Below are positions 27,201-33,200 of a DNA stretch of 64,000 nt, piece after piece; position 1 is the stretch's first letter, and each line of letters opens with the position of its first letter. This DNA is from Nematostella vectensis (taxonomy: Eukaryota > Cnidaria > Anthozoa > Actiniaria > Edwardsiidae): contig NC_064038.1 in assembly GCF_932526225.1 (NCBI RefSeq), positions 7,811,070 through 7,875,069 of the forward strand. The letters are read 5' to 3'. The notes below the pieces were generated by a model. The model was not told the DNA's origin, ran no database searches, and worked only from the letters and a program-made list of their open reading frames with translations. A program made the position numbers and the translations under genes.

Positions 27201-30200
27201 ATCGTTTGGTATCTCCACGTATGAAGAGCTTATCCCTCGGAAATAATAAGCTGTACCTAGCCAATTTACTCCAGGCGATATACCAATATTTAACCCTACC
27301 GCCCTTGGTAGTGGTGTGTCAGGGCTGATCTCATGTTCTCTTGAAACAGCATCCAAGGGGTATACGGCGACCGGGTTTTGGGTTTCTGTACCATGAATGA
27401 AAACAATAATTCTTCTTAACTTCGCTTATCATTTCTTTCTCATCTTACCTCGCCTTAACCATATCACCTTGTTGTATCATACCGTACCTTACCAGTGACA
27501 CTATTTCTCTTTTCCTTATCTTGCCTTATCACAGTTTACCAATCCTTACTTCACGTGACTTACCTTGCAATACTTTGCGTCCAAAACCTGTTCTTGAGTG
27601 CATTAAACCCTTTCAACCGAAAAAAGATAGCCTTGCCAATATTAAAAGCCATTTGAAACTTATATTGAATTAATTCATATATCAGATCTTATTTTCGTTA
27701 GTGATTTATCTATTAGACATTTCCTTCTTTAATTTTGACTTCCAGATTTTATAGCCATTTATTTGCCTTCTTTTCAAAGTTATCTAGACTTTATCACTTG
27801 GAGGTTGTTTGCCTGTTATAGTTCGTAGATTGTCTAGACTATAAATCGATTATTGACTCACCGGTTATGTCCTGGCAGATAAAGTGATGCTTTTCCCTTG
27901 GAGGTTTGCCTGTTATAGTTCGTAGATTGTCTAGACTATAAATCGATTATTGACTCACCGGTTATGTCCTGGCAGATAAAGTGATGCTTTTCCCTTGGAG
28001 GTTTGCCTGTTATAGTTCGTAGATTGTCTAGACTATAAATCGATAATTGACTCACCGGTTATGTCCTGGCAGATAAAGTGATGCTTTTTCCTGCATGGCA
28101 CACCGGACATTACCCACGGTCCTCCAATCTTCTTGACGAGCGTGCCACACTTCTTAAAGATATCACTTTCAACAGAATTCAGAATTGTTATATTATCGCT
28201 CTCCCATCTCCAGCGTGGAAAACTTTTTAAGCCAACCAGCATTGCGTACGTTTTAAGGTCACGCAGAATATCATAGACTTGGTCAAGATCCTTCTTGTAT
28301 TGAAATGAGGCGACGTTACTGTTGATACCGTGGCATCTGACTAATGCTGACTCCCAGTTAAAATTGGCTTGCTGGAAGAACAGGCATGAATTTCTAATTC
28401 TGTACCAACCTGGCGGACACTTGGAGTTGCTGGACAAATCTGTATGCATTAAATCAAAATAGAAAAAATAGTAACGCAATACTAGAAAATGCGTAACGTT
28501 CAATGGAGAGGTAACTATTATCGGATATATTTTATTTCAAGATCCGTGCAGCAATAGTATTCAGTGTATATAACGGCAAAACTGGCCTCCATAATCACAT
28601 GCCACAAAGCAAACAAACAAGGCCAGTTACAAAAAATAGGGGGTTAGGACATAGTTAGTACTAACTATGGTTAGGATCGAACTATTTGTTTAATTGAACA
28701 ATTTTATCTGTGCCTTTAGATTGCACTAGAAAAAGTATAGATTTTAAGAGTAGACCAGTGGAAAAGAGAGGCTCGTAACGACCTCCAAAAATTCTAGACC
28801 AATAAAGGCACAGAGAAGAAAATTTTGGAGATGGACTTCATTTAAAATAATGTTAGTCCATACTTTATTGCTTCTACTTCGAATTAGCATAAGAATATAA
28901 CTAAGTTTTTTCATGTTGCCCTCTAGAATTTCTGCTATGCTCTCACTTGTTTTGTTCATACTGATCGCCTGGATGTAGCTGTCAGTGACGTCATTACAGC
29001 ACTGTGTGTATGACGAGTTGTTTATTGTGATGATTTGACTTTTCTCTGACCAGACGTTGAACACGTAAACCCTGGGGCCGGTGCCATTTAACATTGATAC
29101 AATCCTGCGCTTGGGGTAGATTCTAGAGTCGTCGATCAGATTATCTTGTTTAATTTGCCTCCAGGAACTCACACTCAAGGGGCTGTAGAAATGAACTGCG
29201 AAGGACTGGTTCATTACTTGATCAGGGACCTTTTTGGAAAAAAAGTTAATAGTGAGCTTGTCATTCGACCGAAAGACTGGGCATTAGTTTGCTGAATAAA
29301 TTAGTGATTGACCAGCTAACAAACCAAGCACCGAAAAAACTTACTGTACTAATTGATCGACTTGAATGATCGAACTGACTGACCGATCGACTTAACTGAC
29401 CAAACTGACTGACCGACAGACTTTACTGACCTACCGACTGACTAAACGATTGATCGGCTGACTCTCCAGCTTACTTAGGGATGGATCGAACGACTACTGA
29501 ATATGACAGACCAGCATATTTTTTTACAATATATAATGGTAGCAGGTCCCTACCTCAAAAGTAAACTCCTCGTTTGTTTGAAGCATCTTATGATTGTCGA
29601 TGAACACTCTTTGCGCATCAGACATCAAACGAAATGTCCATACCCTGCCTGCGGAAAGTCATTAAAATAACAGGATTGCTGTTTATTGGCTGATGCCCAT
29701 TGACCCCTGACCAACTTTTAGCAGAATTTACAAAAAAGACCAAAAACAGTTTGTACAGCCTGTCAAAGTGAAACACTGCTTTACATAATCAGAGGCCACA
29801 AAAATTATTTACAATTATAAACTAACGACGGTCCAGCCAGCCATAATGCTCCTTTTCCTTCCCGTAGTGGAAGAATTTTAATGGGGCTTACGTCTTGTTT
29901 TCCTTTTGTCATATTTTTCCCCGATTGCTTTTGTTTATTTGTGCCTTGTTAACCTATTGACCCCTCAACCGGCCTGCACCGGCCTTGAGAATTACCCACA
30001 ACCAAAACCATCGTGTTTAGCTTGGTCATCGACTTGCTTATAAGGAATGATAAACAATAGATCGAGTCGCCTTCAATGGCTGAGACCCACCGGAGCTTTC
30101 ACAAAATCCTGGGCTGAAGGAGAAGTCATCAATTGATGCATCGCTTCTAAAGTTTCGTCCAACCACTCCTTCCACAACAACCTGACATATAACCAGGACA

Positions 30201-33200
30201 GGTAAACAGAAATAGAGAAATTACCCATTTGATTACGCTTTTATTCGAGGGGTGAAATTCGTCATATATGTTTTGTTTTGTTTCGATGTAGATTTTGAAA
30301 CTGTCTTCGTTCTTTCAATATGAATGCAATTCAAGACATATTTCTCTTACCTGATATGGACCATCACCGTACAGCGACACTTCCTGACGTCGCCACTGGT
30401 TGCCTTGATTACCAGAAATTGCCCAAACTGGTTTTAGGTTGCCCTCTTTGTCTTTGACATATACCAGTAGGGCTCCCATCTCTGCGCCATACATGTGGAA
30501 GTAGAATGACATACACCATGCGCCTGTCAGGGATGGACTGATTAGACCCGCGTTATCGCCCATTCGTCTGGGATAAGAGCTCTCGATGTAAATGTAATAG
30601 CCTTTACCTTGCGGCCAAAAAAGACAGAGAAAAAACAGCATCATCAAACAGTAATATTAACTTTTATTGAGCGATGGTAGCCCTTACTCGGTGGTTTTAG
30701 TGTAATAAACTCGTTTGCGACGAAATATGGCGGCTATTTAAAACGGAAGCCGCGTTTCCTTCATCTTCACGATTTTCTTCAGACACAGACAAACGTCTAG
30801 TAGTAGATTAGCGAGTTTCGTATTATGTTGTGTGCCTATCTGAAGACATTCCATGTTTTGCTATGTTTTTTATTAGTTATGCTAGTGGCGGGATTTGAAA
30901 AGTTTCCTTCTTAATTAAATGTATCAAGAAAGTAGAGCTAATGGAGAGTCATCCTTTTTATGAGCCTCTCATACCATATTAATGTGAGTGTCATTACCTG
31001 TTGTATGATCTCCTGTGGGACCCGTATTTCTACTAGGTGTTTGCCCGGATTTCTTCGACCAATCAAAAACGTCATTTCTGTTGTTGGACCAGCCGCACAA
31101 GACACTGCTATTTGGTGTGACATCAAACGTGCAGTTGAATTTGATTGACGTCTGGACACCCAGTTCAACAGGACATGCGCCATCTAGCAGCTTGACCTCA
31201 TCTATGGCACTGCCATAAGGCGCTCTTAGAAGAACCTTGCGGATGATATATTACATAGTTATTTCTCTGGTTTTTACCACTAGTATTACAAACCATGACC
31301 ATCTTCATTATCAGAAAATGCACCATCGACATTACCATTGTCACAATAACTGTTACAACAACAATGATCATAAACGACATAATGATAAACAACTGAACCG
31401 CCTTTATCGCCAAGAGTACGTTCTTACTCGAGATATCAACGTTCTTACTTGATATGGAAAATGGTGTGAAAGATTCACTGCCACAAATCGCCACTCGTAT
31501 TTCTCTGTATACAAAAGATTCACCAAGACTGATTCGGTTGATCCGGGTTGCCTCCTGCGAAACAGCTTTACCTATAGACACAACAAAATGCGTTTAAACG
31601 TTGTAAATATATTATTTATACATCCTTATCAATCAACACAAACTAGATGCCACATGGACCTCAGCTTATGGCTTAAATAAAGTTAATTTGTTTTCCAACT
31701 TTGCGGTGTTGTAGTTGGTATGCATTTGTCTTTTGTCTGACGTTTCGAAGCATGGGTTGTGGGCGTTCTCTGATTGGCAGGCCAACCTTTTTTCTATGCT
31801 TCCGTGTCTCGGCGTATTATAGGTTTACACATTTTGTTTGATTTCCCCATCATCTTTACGTTAATATAAAACTGTTTTCGTTAAAGATTTATTATTGAAA
31901 AAGTTTGTTGTTCATTTTATATAATTTAAGTATTGCTCAAAAAACCCCTTCCCTTCATAGAAGTTCCATTGATGTACATTTGTATCAAAGCTACATTCTA
32001 ACAAGCTTTGTTATTGCAAAAACACATCATGGATGAAACAGCATTCCAAAGATAGAATAATATAGTTGGTCACAGTTTAGATGCCATACTGTAGTTTGCA
32101 TGTACCACTTAGTGGTGATTCTCCATCAAGTCGTGCGTACAAGTGTTCTCGGTGAGTTCTTCACTGACCTGCAGTTGTTGACTTGCATCAGAAGGATGAG
32201 AGTGATAATAAAACGTGATGCACCGCTGGCCACTAGTACTTGGACTGATAAGTGTAGCCATACTGGATGACCATTTAGGAGCCGTCGCAAGGAGATAGGA
32301 ACCGTTTCCTAAAACCGGGTTAATTTCTTTTACGATATACATAGGACAAGTGGACTTAAACCCCTACTAGATAATACGGCACATACAAAAAAAAATTGCA
32401 AAAAAAAAAGAAACATGAGAAACTATGACATGCATTGAGGAAAATCAAGGGCAGTTAATGTGGACCGTTGCCCCAAGCTTTCGACATCATTTAGTATCCC
32501 AGTATCAGTATCCCACTTCAAACCGTACAGTGGCCATGACGAATATCCACTATAAAGGGTATGCATTGTCCATTATAATAGGTATGCTAGTTTTTTTCTC
32601 TTTACTACAAAAACTTCTCTTAAATCTCTCAAAAAGTCGCCTTTTTGATAGGAATTTCATATTTCCGTATCAGTTTTAAAGACAGACACATCCTAGAAAA
32701 TGTGTAGGATTTTTATACCAACCTGAGTGATCGGTGATTGGACCAGAGCTTAATATCGAGCGTCCCTTACGCCTTGCCCATGTTAAGCTGGACAATAAAA
32801 GATAAGCGACGTCTCTCCAGCCACAAAAGTCACCGTCAAACGAGCAGTCAACTAGAAAAAATTGATCACGTTTCTATTCGAGTTTCAATGTTTCCATGAC
32901 GGTTAAGGTGATAATTAAAAAGTAAATGAGCTGTCAGCAGCACTTACACGAGGACGGGCCTACGGTATTGACACCGCTATTGCTGCACTGTGATTGGTTG
33001 ATAAATTTGATGTCATCAAGCGCGGTGTCAGCGTAATAGTTTCCGCCTGTGATGGCTTCAAATGAAATCTGGTACAGGACAAAAATATAGATAACCGTCA
33101 AATCAGCAATGAACGAGGGGGGTGAGACACTTCAACATGGCTTTGACCATGAAGAAATAACCAATGTCATTTTTGTCAAAATTAAAACAAACCTTTATAC

